The notes under the pieces were generated by a model. That model did not search any database. It was not told where the DNA came from and saw only the letters and a list, made by a program, of their open reading frames with translations. DNA of 5,940 bases. Source: an uncultured Selenomonadales bacterium. Lineage in GTDB: Bacteria; Bacillota_C; Negativicutes; Selenomonadales; Selenomonadaceae. The position numbers were made by a program, and so were the translations under genes. The stretch spans positions 1 to 5,940 of the forward strand of contig CAMJNB010000100.1 of assembly GCA_946407175.1 (NCBI GenBank), read 5' to 3'. Below are positions 1-5,830 of the stretch, piece by piece. Position 1 is the stretch's first letter. Each line of letters starts with the position of its first letter.

Positions 1-56
1 TAGTGGTTAGATCGATAGATCGATAGAAAACCATCGATCCATCGATCCATCGATCT
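1..56. repeat. ATCGAT-type octamer array with imperfect hairpin, motB leader
   Basis: Two copies of AGATCGAT (9-24) are followed by AG, four A, and three perfect copies of CCATCGAT (31-54). Bases 9-24 can pair with 41-56 at 15 of 16 positions (one A-C mismatch, 17 against 48), so a transcript could fold into a long hairpin with a loop of about 16 nt. There are five GATC sites in this stretch. The hairpin is followed by A rather than T, so it does not look like an intrinsic terminator. It ends only a few bases before the motB ribosome binding site. The same motif returns at 5820-5860. The repeat is seen directly; any function is inference. Confidence 0.85.
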
Positions 57-60
57 AAAA

Positions 61-66
61 AGGAAG
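61..66 (+). promoter_or_regulatory. Ribosome binding site of motB (TTG start)
   Basis: AGGAAG preceded by a run of A lies 8 nt upstream of the TTG at 75-77. This supports the TTG as start: the encoded protein then begins with the short basic stretch expected ahead of the MotB membrane helix, and no ATG or GTG start competes before the helix. Confidence 0.75.
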
Positions 67-74
67 TGAACTAA

Positions 75-860
75 TTGGCGAAAAAGAAACGCGGTAAAAA
101 GCACGAAGAGGAAGCCAGTGAAGCTTGGTTGTTGCCGTACTCGGACTTAATGACGCTTTTACTTGCACTTTTCATAGCGCTGTTTGCAATTTCACAGACA
201 GACCAAACAAAATTGAATCAGTTGGCGCAGGCATTTACTGCGGCGTTTAATATGGGCGGACCTTCATTCTTTGACAAAATGGGTCCCAACGTCAGCACAC
301 AACGCGAACTTATGACTACCGATGAGGACGCGGGTAACGCGGCGTATATTCAAGAAAATAAAAACCTTGAAAGTTTGCAAGAACAACTTGACAATTATAA
401 TTTGGAAGATCAGCTTTCAACGCAACTTGAAGAAGAAGGCTTGATGATTCGCATTAAGGAAAAAGCGCTTTTCCCTTCCGGCTCGGCTGATTTGGTTCCC
501 GAATCACAGAGAATCGGACCGGTAGTCGCGGGACTTTTGGCGGCAGTACCGGAGCGCGTTTTAATTTCCGGTCACACAGATACAGACCCTATCAGCACCG
601 CGCAGTTTCCTTCAAACTGGGAATTGAGTTCCGTCCGCGCCATGACTTTTATGAAGTATCTTCTTTCGATTAATGAAAATTTAAATCCCGCAAGATTTTC
701 AGCGATAGGTTACGGCGAATACAGACCGATTGCGCCGAATGATACGCCGGAAAATAAGCAAAAAAATCGTCGCGTCGAAATTTTAATTGCACGGACGCTT
801 TCATTTAATCCGAATGAAGGTGTTCACTCTAAAAGTGACGTTGACTTGGTAGCAAAATGA
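75..860 (+). CDS. motB: Flagellar motor stator protein MotB
   Basis: This is the peptidoglycan-anchored half of the MotA/MotB stator, which conducts ions across the inner membrane and drives flagellar rotation. The 261-residue protein has a basic N-terminus, then a single membrane helix (about 18-40) containing the motif PYSDLMTLL, whose Asp24 matches the ion-carrying aspartate of MotB. Next comes a plug/linker region with a charged, probably helical stretch (about 92-120). A C-terminal OmpA-like peptidoglycan-binding domain follows (about 122-238) with SGHTDTDP (165-172), NWELSSVRA (181-189), GYGEYRP (212-218) and NRRVEI (231-236). Length is usual for the family. It starts with TTG. MotB is normally encoded just after motA, which would lie upstream of this window. 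Whether it uses protons or sodium cannot be decided here; MotB is preferred over PomB/MotS only by default. Confidence 0.95.
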   Translation: MAKKKRGKKHEEEASEAWLLPYSDLMTLLLALFIALFAISQTDQTKLNQLAQAFTAAFNMGGPSFFDKMGPNVSTQRELMTTDEDAGNAAYIQENKNLESLQEQLDNYNLEDQLSTQLEEEGLMIRIKEKALFPSGSADLVPESQRIGPVVAGLLAAVPERVLISGHTDTDPISTAQFPSNWELSSVRAMTFMKYLLSINENLNPARFSAIGYGEYRPIAPNDTPENKQKNRRVEILIARTLSFNPNEGVHSKSDVDLVAK

Positions 861-863
861 TTT

Positions 864-899
864 TAGCCTTTAGCTGGTAGTCTTTAGCTGGTAGCTGGT
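864..899. repeat. AGCT-type heptamer array between motB and acpS
   Basis: Five heptamers in exact phase: AGCCTTT, AGCTGGT, AGTCTTT, AGCTGGT, AGCTGGT (865-899). Equivalently, TTTAGCTGGTAG occurs at 869-880 and 883-894 with a third partial copy after it. TAG occurs every 7 bases from 864 to 892, which puts stops in all three forward frames. The array fills nearly the whole 49-base spacer and leaves no clear Shine-Dalgarno site for acpS. Confidence 0.85.
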
Positions 900-909
900 A
901 AATAAAAAA

Positions 910-1272
910 ATGATTGGAATTGGCACTGACATTATAGAAATTAATCGTGTAAGCCGCGCCGTAGAAAGTGAACATTTTACGCGGCGGGTTTTTACAGACA
1001 CGGAAATAAAATATTGTGAAAGTCGCGGAAAAAGTTCCGTCGCCTCCTACGCCGCACGTTTTGCCGCGAAGGAGGCTTTTTTTAAGGCGCTCGGTACCGG
1101 CATTGTTACCGCCCTGAAAGAAGTCGAGGTGCGAAATGATTCTCTCGGCAAGCCGGAAATTTTTATCAGCGGCGCCACGAAAAATTTAGCTGATGAAAAA
1201 GGCGTCACGGAAATTTTTTTATCGCTTAGTCATTCGCGTGAGTATGCAACCGCCGTTGTAGTGCTTGCGTAA
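910..1272 (+). CDS. acpS: Holo-[acyl-carrier-protein] synthase
   Basis: Transfers the 4'-phosphopantetheine arm of coenzyme A to the conserved serine of apo-acyl carrier protein, activating it for fatty acid synthesis; cytoplasmic. The 120-residue length is typical of the trimeric AcpS group of phosphopantetheinyl transferases. GIGTDIIEI (3-11) contains the metal-binding Asp7. ARFAAKEAFFKALGTGI (49-65) contains Glu55, the second metal ligand, and the conserved Lys residues. LSLSHS (104-109) is the C-terminal signature. The ATG is fixed by the canonical MIGIGTDI opening. No good Shine-Dalgarno site precedes it: the upstream bases are an AGCT repeat and then A/T, unlike the other genes here. 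nnr, a frequent neighbour of acpS in Bacillota, lies about 1.9 kb downstream with two genes between. Confidence 0.96.
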   Translation: MIGIGTDIIEINRVSRAVESEHFTRRVFTDTEIKYCESRGKSSVASYAARFAAKEAFFKALGTGIVTALKEVEVRNDSLGKPEIFISGATKNLADEKGVTEIFLSLSHSREYATAVVVLA

Positions 1273-1280
1273 TTTTTTTT
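1235..1280 (+). terminator. Possible intrinsic terminator overlapping the acpS 3' end
   Basis: Bases 1235-1269 can fold into an imperfect hairpin: CGCG pairs with TGCG allowing G-U, and an inner stem TGCAAC (1245-1250) pairs with GTTGTA (1255-1260) around the loop CGCC, with internal mismatches and a bulged A. It is followed by the stop codon TAA and then eight T (1273-1280). The T-run is clear; the stem is irregular and lies inside coding sequence, so this is a moderate call made by hand without an energy calculation. Confidence 0.35.
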
Positions 1281-1316
1281 GAGACATTGTGACGTATAAT
1301 TTTGAGAATCGGTAAC

Positions 1317-1345
1317 TTGTAAATTTCCGATAAAAATTTTAAAAT
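1317..1345 (+). promoter_or_regulatory. Possible sigma-70-type promoter for the methyltransferase gene
   Basis: TTGTAA (1317-1322) and TAAAAT (1340-1345) are separated by exactly 17 bases, about 36 bases ahead of the ATG at 1382. A short inverted repeat, ATCGG (1308-1312) with CCGAT (1327-1331), surrounds the -35 element and could be an operator, but five-base arms are weak evidence. The region is very AT-rich, so chance matches are likely. In its favour, this is the only spacer over 100 bases and the only one without tandem repeats. Confidence 0.35.
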
Positions 1346-1367
1346 AAGCGAAAAAATTTTTTTAATC

Positions 1368-1374
1368 GGAGGAG
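1368..1374 (+). promoter_or_regulatory. Strong ribosome binding site fixing the signal-peptide start
   Basis: GGAGGAG ends 7 nt before the ATG at 1382. It matters because it selects the start that includes the hydrophobic N-terminal signal sequence of the methyltransferase. The next internal ATG, at codon 46, has no comparable site in front of it. Confidence 0.8.
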
Positions 1375-1381
1375 TTACTTT

Positions 1382-2323
1382 ATGAGACTCAAACTTTTTG
1401 CGACCGTGTTAATCTGCGCGGTCATTTTTATTTTCAATTCAAAAGCACTAGCCGCCGAATTGGAGCTTGTGTCCTACTCCGCGCAGGTTAAACTGCAATG
1501 GCTGGCAAATACCGGAATGCCGATTGCAAAAAAAATTTCTAAAGAATTTAACACGGCGAATATTTACGGTAAAAAAAATTTGAAAGATTACGACAGGCTT
1601 GAAAAGCTTAACGGTCTCTATCAAGAAATTTGTTACGCCGCTACCGTGCAGTACGTACAAAACACTGACTACCAAAACATTATCGACATAGGCGGCGGCT
1701 ACACTCCCCGCGCAATTACTTTCGTAAATGAAGGCAGAAAATATTTCGGCGCGGAGCTTATCGCCATTGCACTTTCAGCAACGCAGATTACGCCGAAGTT
1801 TGTTAACTCGCAGTACAAAAATAATCTCGTCTATCAAGAAGTTTTAGCAGAAGACCGCGATACAATGTTGGCGGCGGCTGACACTTTCAACGGCAAAATT
1901 TGTATTATTGAAGAGGGATTGCAAATTTATTTGACTAAGCCACGCACCGACGCAATGATTTCAATTTTCCGTGACGTTTTGAGGAGACATCGCGGCTGTT
2001 ACATCACGACAGATTTTGTAATGGACGATATGTTCAAAGAACTTGCCGCCGCGTTGTACGGTGAAAATTCCGCAGAAATACTTTACAAAGAGACGAAAGA
2101 TATGTACGAAAATCTTTTCGGCGAACCGCTTTACCTTAATTCTTACGAAACGCCGGAAGCGGCGCTTGCATTTTTGAAGAGACAAGGTTTCAAAGTTCAG
2201 CAAGTGCGGCTTGTTCCCGATCCGTCCAAACTTTATTCATTGAAAGGCTTGTCTTTGCAACAGGCTGAAAAAGTTAAAAAAATCTGCGCGAAAAATTATC
2301 TGTGGGTCATAACGTTGCCGTAA
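1382..2323 (+). CDS. Class I SAM-dependent methyltransferase, LCMT/PPM-like, with predicted signal peptide
   Basis: The substrate is not recognisable. The 313-residue product opens with a typical Sec signal peptide: basic MRLK, a hydrophobic core, then SKALA with likely cleavage after Ala24. There is no lipobox cysteine. The mature part looks like a full leucine carboxyl methyltransferase-type domain. An N-terminal helical segment (about 30-95) is followed by motif I, IIDIGGGYTPRA (100-111), for S-adenosylmethionine binding. An acidic position (Glu125, in FGAEL) may be motif II, and IIEEGLQIYLTKPRTD (175-190) resembles the family's EGvlmYL segment. The C-terminal region, with EPLYLNSYETPE (248-259), is less conserved. 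Export is odd because S-adenosylmethionine is a cytoplasmic cofactor. Either the N-terminus anchors the enzyme facing inward, or the fold has been reused. It has its own strong ribosome binding site and perhaps its own promoter. Fold fairly sure; role unknown. Confidence 0.8.
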   Translation: MRLKLFATVLICAVIFIFNSKALAAELELVSYSAQVKLQWLANTGMPIAKKISKEFNTANIYGKKNLKDYDRLEKLNGLYQEICYAATVQYVQNTDYQNIIDIGGGYTPRAITFVNEGRKYFGAELIAIALSATQITPKFVNSQYKNNLVYQEVLAEDRDTMLAAADTFNGKICIIEEGLQIYLTKPRTDAMISIFRDVLRRHRGCYITTDFVMDDMFKELAAALYGENSAEILYKETKDMYENLFGEPLYLNSYETPEAALAFLKRQGFKVQQVRLVPDPSKLYSLKGLSLQQAEKVKKICAKNYLWVITLP

Positions 2324-2333
2324 CTTCGGCAGT

Positions 2334-2385
2334 AGTTTAAGCATTGATTTAAGTTTAAGTATTAATTAAGTTTGAGCAGTAGTTA
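2334..2385. repeat. ~17-bp imperfect triplicate between methyltransferase and YjbR-like gene
   Basis: Three adjacent units begin AGTTTAAG, AGTTTAAG and AGTTTGAG: 2334-2351 (18 bases), 2352-2368 (17) and 2369-2385 (17), with approximate consensus AGTTTAAGYATTRATTA. A related pair, GCAGTAGTTTAAG (2329-2341) and GCAGTAGTTAAAG (2376-2388), flanks the set. TAA or TAG occurs in all three forward frames. The array occupies most of the 92-base spacer. It is more degenerate than the AGCT arrays, so part of the pattern may be AT-rich coincidence. Confidence 0.65.
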
Positions 2386-2415
2386 AAGTAAAAAATTCAG
2401 GTTAAGGTGTAACAA

Positions 2416-3075
2416 ATGCGTGAAGTAAATTTGAAAAATAAAACCGTTGACGTTGATGAGCTTAAAAAATTCGGCTTTCACAAAACGGCGGAAGGTTGGA
2501 AGTATGAAAAAAATATTTGTGACGACCAACTTAGTTTGACGCTGACTTACAAGGCGGGAAAACTTTTTTCAGAGGTCAAAGACAATTTCGGTGAAGAATA
2601 CGTCCTGCACTTGGTAGAAAATTCGGCAGGCGGCTTTGTCGGCGCCGTTCGCAGTGAGTACGAAAAAATTTTGTCGGCGTTTGAAGAGAATTGTTGTGAA
2701 GAAAATATTTTTCGTGCGGAGTTGACAAAAAATCTTATAAGCTACGTTCGCGACAAGTACGGCGACGAGTTGGAATTTTTGTGGGAGAAATATCCAAATG
2801 CCGCGATATGGCGTCGAAAGGATACAAAGAAATGGTACGGTCTTGTCATGGAAATTTCCGAGCAAAAGTTGGGACTTGATTCAGACAATGCCGTAGAGAT
2901 TTTGGATCTGCGCGGCAAGGTTGGTGAATTGCAAAATTTAATTGACGGTGTAAAATATTTTGCCGGCTATCATATGAATAAAAAGAGTTGGTTGACGATT
3001 CGCCTTGACGGCTCCGTTGACTTCGACGAAATTTGTACGCGCTTGGACGCAAGCTACACTTTGGCTAAGAAGTAG
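2416..3075 (+). CDS. MmcQ/YjbR family protein with N-terminal extension
   Basis: A 219-residue cytoplasmic protein with no signal peptide or membrane segment. The C-terminal half (about 125-217) matches the MmcQ/YjbR (DUF419) family: AAIWRRKDTKKWYGLVMEI (129-147) with the conserved Trp140, then YHMNKKSWLTIRLDG (185-199), then ASYTLAKK at the C-terminus. The family has a CyaY-like fold and is often labelled DNA-binding, but its molecular role is poorly established. Single-domain members are about 110-120 residues, so the first 120 residues are an additional region. This region is acidic and charged (for example SAFEENCCEEN, 87-97) and I do not recognise a domain in it. AAGGTG (2404-2409) lies 6 nt before the ATG and supports the start. 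It sits between the methyltransferase and nnr with repeat-filled spacers on both sides. Family assignment is good; function is unknown. Confidence 0.82.
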   Translation: MREVNLKNKTVDVDELKKFGFHKTAEGWKYEKNICDDQLSLTLTYKAGKLFSEVKDNFGEEYVLHLVENSAGGFVGAVRSEYEKILSAFEENCCEENIFRAELTKNLISYVRDKYGDELEFLWEKYPNAAIWRRKDTKKWYGLVMEISEQKLGLDSDNAVEILDLRGKVGELQNLIDGVKYFAGYHMNKKSWLTIRLDGSVDFDEICTRLDASYTLAKK

Positions 3076-3115
3076 CTATCGGCTGAAAGCTCCAAGCTCT
3101 AAGCTCTAAGCTAAT
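3074..3115. repeat. AGCT-type heptamer array between YjbR-like gene and nnr
   Basis: Six heptamers in phase: AGCTATC, GGCTGAA, AGCTCCA, AGCTCTA, AGCTCTA, AGCTAAT. The first begins inside the stop codon of the preceding gene (TAG 3073-3075). The best-conserved copies are AAGCTCT at 3094-3100 and 3101-3107. The array shares the RGCTNNN pattern and period 7 with 864-899 and 4676-4724, although the variable bases differ. Confidence 0.85.
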
Positions 3116-3125
3116 TACTAATTCA

Positions 3126-3136
3126 AAAAGGGGTGG
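3126..3136 (+). promoter_or_regulatory. Ribosome binding site of nnr (TTG start)
   Basis: AAAAGGGGTGG ends 7 nt before the TTG at 3144. The encoded protein then begins MKVALAKQMHEID, which fits the usual N-terminus of the YjeF_N domain, so the TTG is preferred over the later in-frame ATG at codon 9. Confidence 0.8.
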
Positions 3137-3143
3137 TATAAAT

Positions 3144-4688
3144 TTGAAAGTTGCATTGGCAAAACAAATGCACGAAATTGACGACGCGGCAATAAAAGAT
3201 TTCGGTTTGCCTGAATTAGCACTTATGGAAAGTGCAGGTCACAGAGTGGCGCAGTTCACCGAAAAAATTTTGGGCAGTGTCGATAAAAAAAGTATTTCGA
3301 TATTAGCGGGTAGCGGCAATAACGGCGGCGACGCATTGACTGCGGCAAGATACCTTGCAAATCGCGGCGCAAAGATAAAAATTTTTTTAAGCGGCAATAA
3401 GGATCACCGTACCGAATCGCTCAACGTACAAATTGCGATTATGCGTGCAATGGGCGCCGAAATTCAAAACCTTGACGGCGACAGAGCGTGGGAGCGCCTG
3501 CAGGTTAATTTGAGATTTTCAGACGCAATTATTGACGGCATTTTGGGTACGGGATTCAGCGGCGAACCTAGACCGAATGCGTTACAGCTGATTCGTCTTG
3601 CCAACGCCGCGAACAAGCCGATAATTGCGATTGACATTCCTTCCGGCGTCGAGGCTGATACCGGCGTTGTAGGCGACGCGGCGATTAATGCGGCGGGTAC
3701 CGTGTCACTCGGCTTGCCGAAAATTGCGCACTACCTTTGTCCAGGCGCGTCGTACGTCGGCAAACTTATGATTGACGATATCGGCATACCGAAAAAACTT
3801 TTGACTGAAAATATTCATCAAACGCTTTTAGACGATGAACTTGCCGCGACGTTGTTACCTGCTCGGAGCCGTGACGTACACAAAGGCAGTTGCGGTAAAA
3901 TTTTGGTTATCGCCGGTTCAAGCGGTATGACAGGAGCGGCGTGTCTTGCATCAATGTCCGCATTAAAAATCGGCGCGGGACTTGTAACCTTAGCCGTGCC
4001 GGAAAGTTTAAATGATTTATACGAAGTCAAGCTGACCGAAGTCATGACAATGCCGCTTGCTGAATCGAAAAGCGGAATTATCGGCGGTGAAGGTGCGCTG
4101 ACAACTTTGCTTAAGGCGGTTGAAAAATTTGACTGCGTACTAATAGGACCCGGACTCGGTCGCGCAGATGAAACGCTTGATCTTGTACGAAAGTTTGTTT
4201 TAGCCGTAGATAAGCCCCTTGTACTTGACGCGGACGCTATATTTGCTTTTAACGGCATGGCGGAAGAGTTGAAAAATTGCAAGCAGATTCCGATTTTGAC
4301 GCCGCATTTAGGTGAACTTGCCGCGCTGTTAAATATTTCTGTGCCGCAACTTCGTCAAAATTTGATTGAAACGGTGCGACAAGTTGCCGCCGAACTTAGA
4401 GTAATTGTTGTGGCTAAAAGTGAATGTACGGTTATTGCCTATCCCAACGGCGAAATTTTTATCTCGGCGGTAGGAAACAGTTCAATGGCGACGGCGGGCA
4501 GCGGTGACGTTTTGGCAGGTACGATTGCCGGACTTATGAAACTTACGCCGTTTGCGCCGCTTGCCGGTGTTTACCTGCACGGTACGGCAGGCGATATCGG
4601 TGCGGCAGAAAAATCAGATGGGCTTATCGCGTCTGACATTATGAATTGCTTACCGACTGCAATAAAAAAATTAAAAGCTAACAGCTAA
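3144..4688 (+). CDS. nnr: Bifunctional NAD(P)H-hydrate epimerase / ADP-dependent NAD(P)H-hydrate dehydratase
   Basis: Repairs NADHX and NADPHX, the hydrated damaged forms of NADH and NADPH, in the cytoplasm. The N-terminal domain (about 1-215, YjeF_N/NnrE) interconverts the R and S epimers. The C-terminal domain (about 228-510, ribokinase-like NnrD) dehydrates the S form using ADP. The first domain shows LMESAGHRVA (27-36), GSGNNGGDALTAARYL (56-71) and IAIDIPSGVEADTG (161-174) with Asp164. The second shows HKGSCGKILVIAGS (246-259), GAACLASMSALKIGAGLVTLAVPES (264-288), LIGPGLG (333-339), LDADA (361-365), LTPHLGE (385-391) and the catalytic-site motif AGSGDVLAG (451-459) with Asp455. The 514-residue length fits the fused E. 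coli-type enzyme. Oddities: NNGGDA replaces the usual NNGGDG, and AKSECT stands where KGxxT is common. The last residues, KLKANS, and the stop are encoded within the following tandem repeat. Confidence 0.96.
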   Translation: MKVALAKQMHEIDDAAIKDFGLPELALMESAGHRVAQFTEKILGSVDKKSISILAGSGNNGGDALTAARYLANRGAKIKIFLSGNKDHRTESLNVQIAIMRAMGAEIQNLDGDRAWERLQVNLRFSDAIIDGILGTGFSGEPRPNALQLIRLANAANKPIIAIDIPSGVEADTGVVGDAAINAAGTVSLGLPKIAHYLCPGASYVGKLMIDDIGIPKKLLTENIHQTLLDDELAATLLPARSRDVHKGSCGKILVIAGSSGMTGAACLASMSALKIGAGLVTLAVPESLNDLYEVKLTEVMTMPLAESKSGIIGGEGALTTLLKAVEKFDCVLIGPGLGRADETLDLVRKFVLAVDKPLVLDADAIFAFNGMAEELKNCKQIPILTPHLGELAALLNISVPQLRQNLIETVRQVAAELRVIVVAKSECTVIAYPNGEIFISAVGNSSMATAGSGDVLAGTIAGLMKLTPFAPLAGVYLHGTAGDIGAAEKSDGLIASDIMNCLPTAIKKLKANS

Positions 4689-4724
4689 AAGCTAACAGCT
4701 ACCGGCTAATAGCTAACAGCTAAA
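4676..4724. repeat. AGCT-type heptamer array spanning the nnr stop codon
   Basis: Seven heptamers in exact phase: AGCTAAC, AGCTAAA, AGCTAAC, AGCTACC, GGCTAAT, AGCTAAC, AGCTAAA. Viewed as a longer unit, AAAAGCTAACAGCT occurs perfectly at 4673-4686 and 4687-4700. The first copy lies inside nnr and supplies its final codons and TAA stop (4686-4688); the last runs directly into the ribosome binding site of the next gene. TAA occurs in all three forward frames. It is the longest and cleanest of the heptamer arrays here. Confidence 0.9.
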
Positions 4725-4730
4725 AAGGAG
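4725..4730 (+). promoter_or_regulatory. Ribosome binding site of the HAD phosphatase gene
   Basis: AAGGAG lies 8 nt before the ATG at 4739. A TTG at 4745 (codon 3) is the position aligned with the start of the downstream paralogue, but it would be 14 nt from this site, so the ATG is the better start. Confidence 0.75.
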
Positions 4731-4738
4731 AATTTTAA

Positions 4739-5830
4739 ATGAAATTGAAGAAAAAAATTTTAACCGCGCTTTTCGCAGGAATTTTGTCTTTCAACATTTT
4801 CGGCGGCGTTAATGACGTACAGGCGGCGTCACGTGAAGAAATTGCCGCAATTAACGTCGTCACGGCGAATGATTTTCAGTATTGGACTGACAATTCACCG
4901 ACCAAACAAAAAATTATCGCCTTCGTTACTGACGTGACAAACCCCAACAGTCCGAATTACATTCCGCCCGAAGACAGAATAGCCACGTTTGATATGGACG
5001 GCACTTTTTACTGCGAAACCGCGCCGCTTTACTTTCAAGAGATGATGTTTTTCCACCGCGTACTTGAAGACCCCAATTACACCGCGCCGAAAAAATATCT
5101 CAACCTTGCGAAAAAAATTCAGCCGAAAGTACATGCCAAACAGAAATTGACGCCGGAAGAAAGCAAAATGTATCTTGAAGGCTTAACGGCGGTTTATGCA
5201 GGTATGACGCCGGAAGAATACCGCGCCTACGTCCGCAATTTTATGGATACGAATGAAATGGGCTTAACAAACCTCAAACGCGGCGAAGCTTTTTACCTGC
5301 CTATGGTTGAAATTATTTCCTATCTCACGAACAACGGCTTTAACGTCTACATTGATACTGCGTGCGGCGTCGATACAACACGTGAACTTATAAAAGGCGT
5401 AATTCCCATTCGGTTTGACAGAGTTATCGGTTCAGATTTTAATTTCACGTCGACACGTATAGGTGCCGAAGATCCGCACGACCACTTTTATGACAGACGC
5501 AGGGAAAGAATTATTATTTCCGGCAAACCGTTATGGGACAATGCCAAGACGCGGAAGATTTTTTCTATCTTAAATCACATCGGCAAGCATCCCGTTTTAG
5601 CGTTCGGCAACTCTATGGGTGATAGCGGTATGTTGGAGTACACGTTGCAGAATCCCAAGTACAAGAGCGCGGCTTTTTACGTGCTTTGTGACGACGTGGA
5701 GCGTGAACTCGGCAACTTGAAAAGAGCAGTAAGCGACAAGGCGTTTGCCGATAAGCGCGGTTGGAATACAATTTCAATGCACGACGAATTTAAAACCATT
5801 TACGGCGAAAATGTTAGAGTAGATCGATAG
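4739..5830 (+). CDS. Secreted HAD-superfamily phosphatase
   Basis: A 363-residue hydrolase predicted to act outside the cytoplasmic membrane. MKLKKK, a hydrophobic core (about 7-23) and VQAA form a signal peptide, with likely cleavage near residue 29-30. The catalytic HAD core follows. Motif I is IATFDMDGT (81-89) with nucleophile Asp85 and acid/base Asp87. Motif II is probably Thr207 in VYIDTACGVD (203-212). Motif III is a lysine, Lys263 or Lys270, in SGKPLWDNAKTRKI. Motif IV is LAFGNSMGDSGMLEY (288-301) with Asp295. A helical cap insertion lies between motifs I and II (about 95-190). The stretch IIAFVTDVTNPNSPNYIPPEDR before motif I and the GNSxGD form of motif IV resemble a group of exported HAD hydrolases found in many bacteria. 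The substrate, likely a small phosphate monoester, is not deducible. The last codons and stop come from a tandem repeat, and the next gene begins with a near-copy of this signal peptide. Confidence 0.9.
   Translation: MKLKKKILTALFAGILSFNIFGGVNDVQAASREEIAAINVVTANDFQYWTDNSPTKQKIIAFVTDVTNPNSPNYIPPEDRIATFDMDGTFYCETAPLYFQEMMFFHRVLEDPNYTAPKKYLNLAKKIQPKVHAKQKLTPEESKMYLEGLTAVYAGMTPEEYRAYVRNFMDTNEMGLTNLKRGEAFYLPMVEIISYLTNNGFNVYIDTACGVDTTRELIKGVIPIRFDRVIGSDFNFTSTRIGAEDPHDHFYDRRRERIIISGKPLWDNAKTRKIFSILNHIGKHPVLAFGNSMGDSGMLEYTLQNPKYKSAAFYVLCDDVERELGNLKRAVSDKAFADKRGWNTISMHDEFKTIYGENVRVDR

Noticed and set aside
1..56. Intrinsic terminator at the octamer hairpin
   Set aside because: The stem is followed by A, not T, on the + strand, and there is no T-run beyond it on the minus strand.
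895..909. Upstream CTG start for acpS
   Set aside because: The ATG at 910 gives the canonical AcpS opening MIGIGTDI, and the extra codons would come from repeat and A-rich sequence.
1295..1300. Perfect TATAAT as a -10 element
   Set aside because: No acceptable -35 element lies 16-18 bases upstream (TTGAGA at 1279 is only 10 away) and there is no extended -10 TG. The TTGTAA/TAAAAT pair downstream has better spacing.
1448..3052. Several short minus-strand open frames across the methyltransferase and YjbR-like genes (also 4895-5134)
   Set aside because: All overlap convincing + strand genes and encode Phe/Arg/Val-rich sequences typical of reverse-frame reads.
3818..4282. 154-codon open frame on the minus strand inside nnr
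   Set aside because: It lies entirely within the strongly conserved nnr coding sequence, is rich in Ser/Ala/Pro as expected of an antisense shadow, and shows no recognisable domain.
864..4724. CRISPR array or insertion-sequence ends
   Set aside because: Units of 7-17 bases without unique spacers of constant length do not fit CRISPR, and no transposase or paired terminal inverted repeat is present.
5611..5640. Loss of an acidic residue in HAD motif IV (GNSMGD rather than GDSxGD)
   Set aside because: The GNSxGD form is, to my knowledge, normal in this group of exported HAD hydrolases and Asp295 is kept, so it is not evidence of an inactive enzyme.
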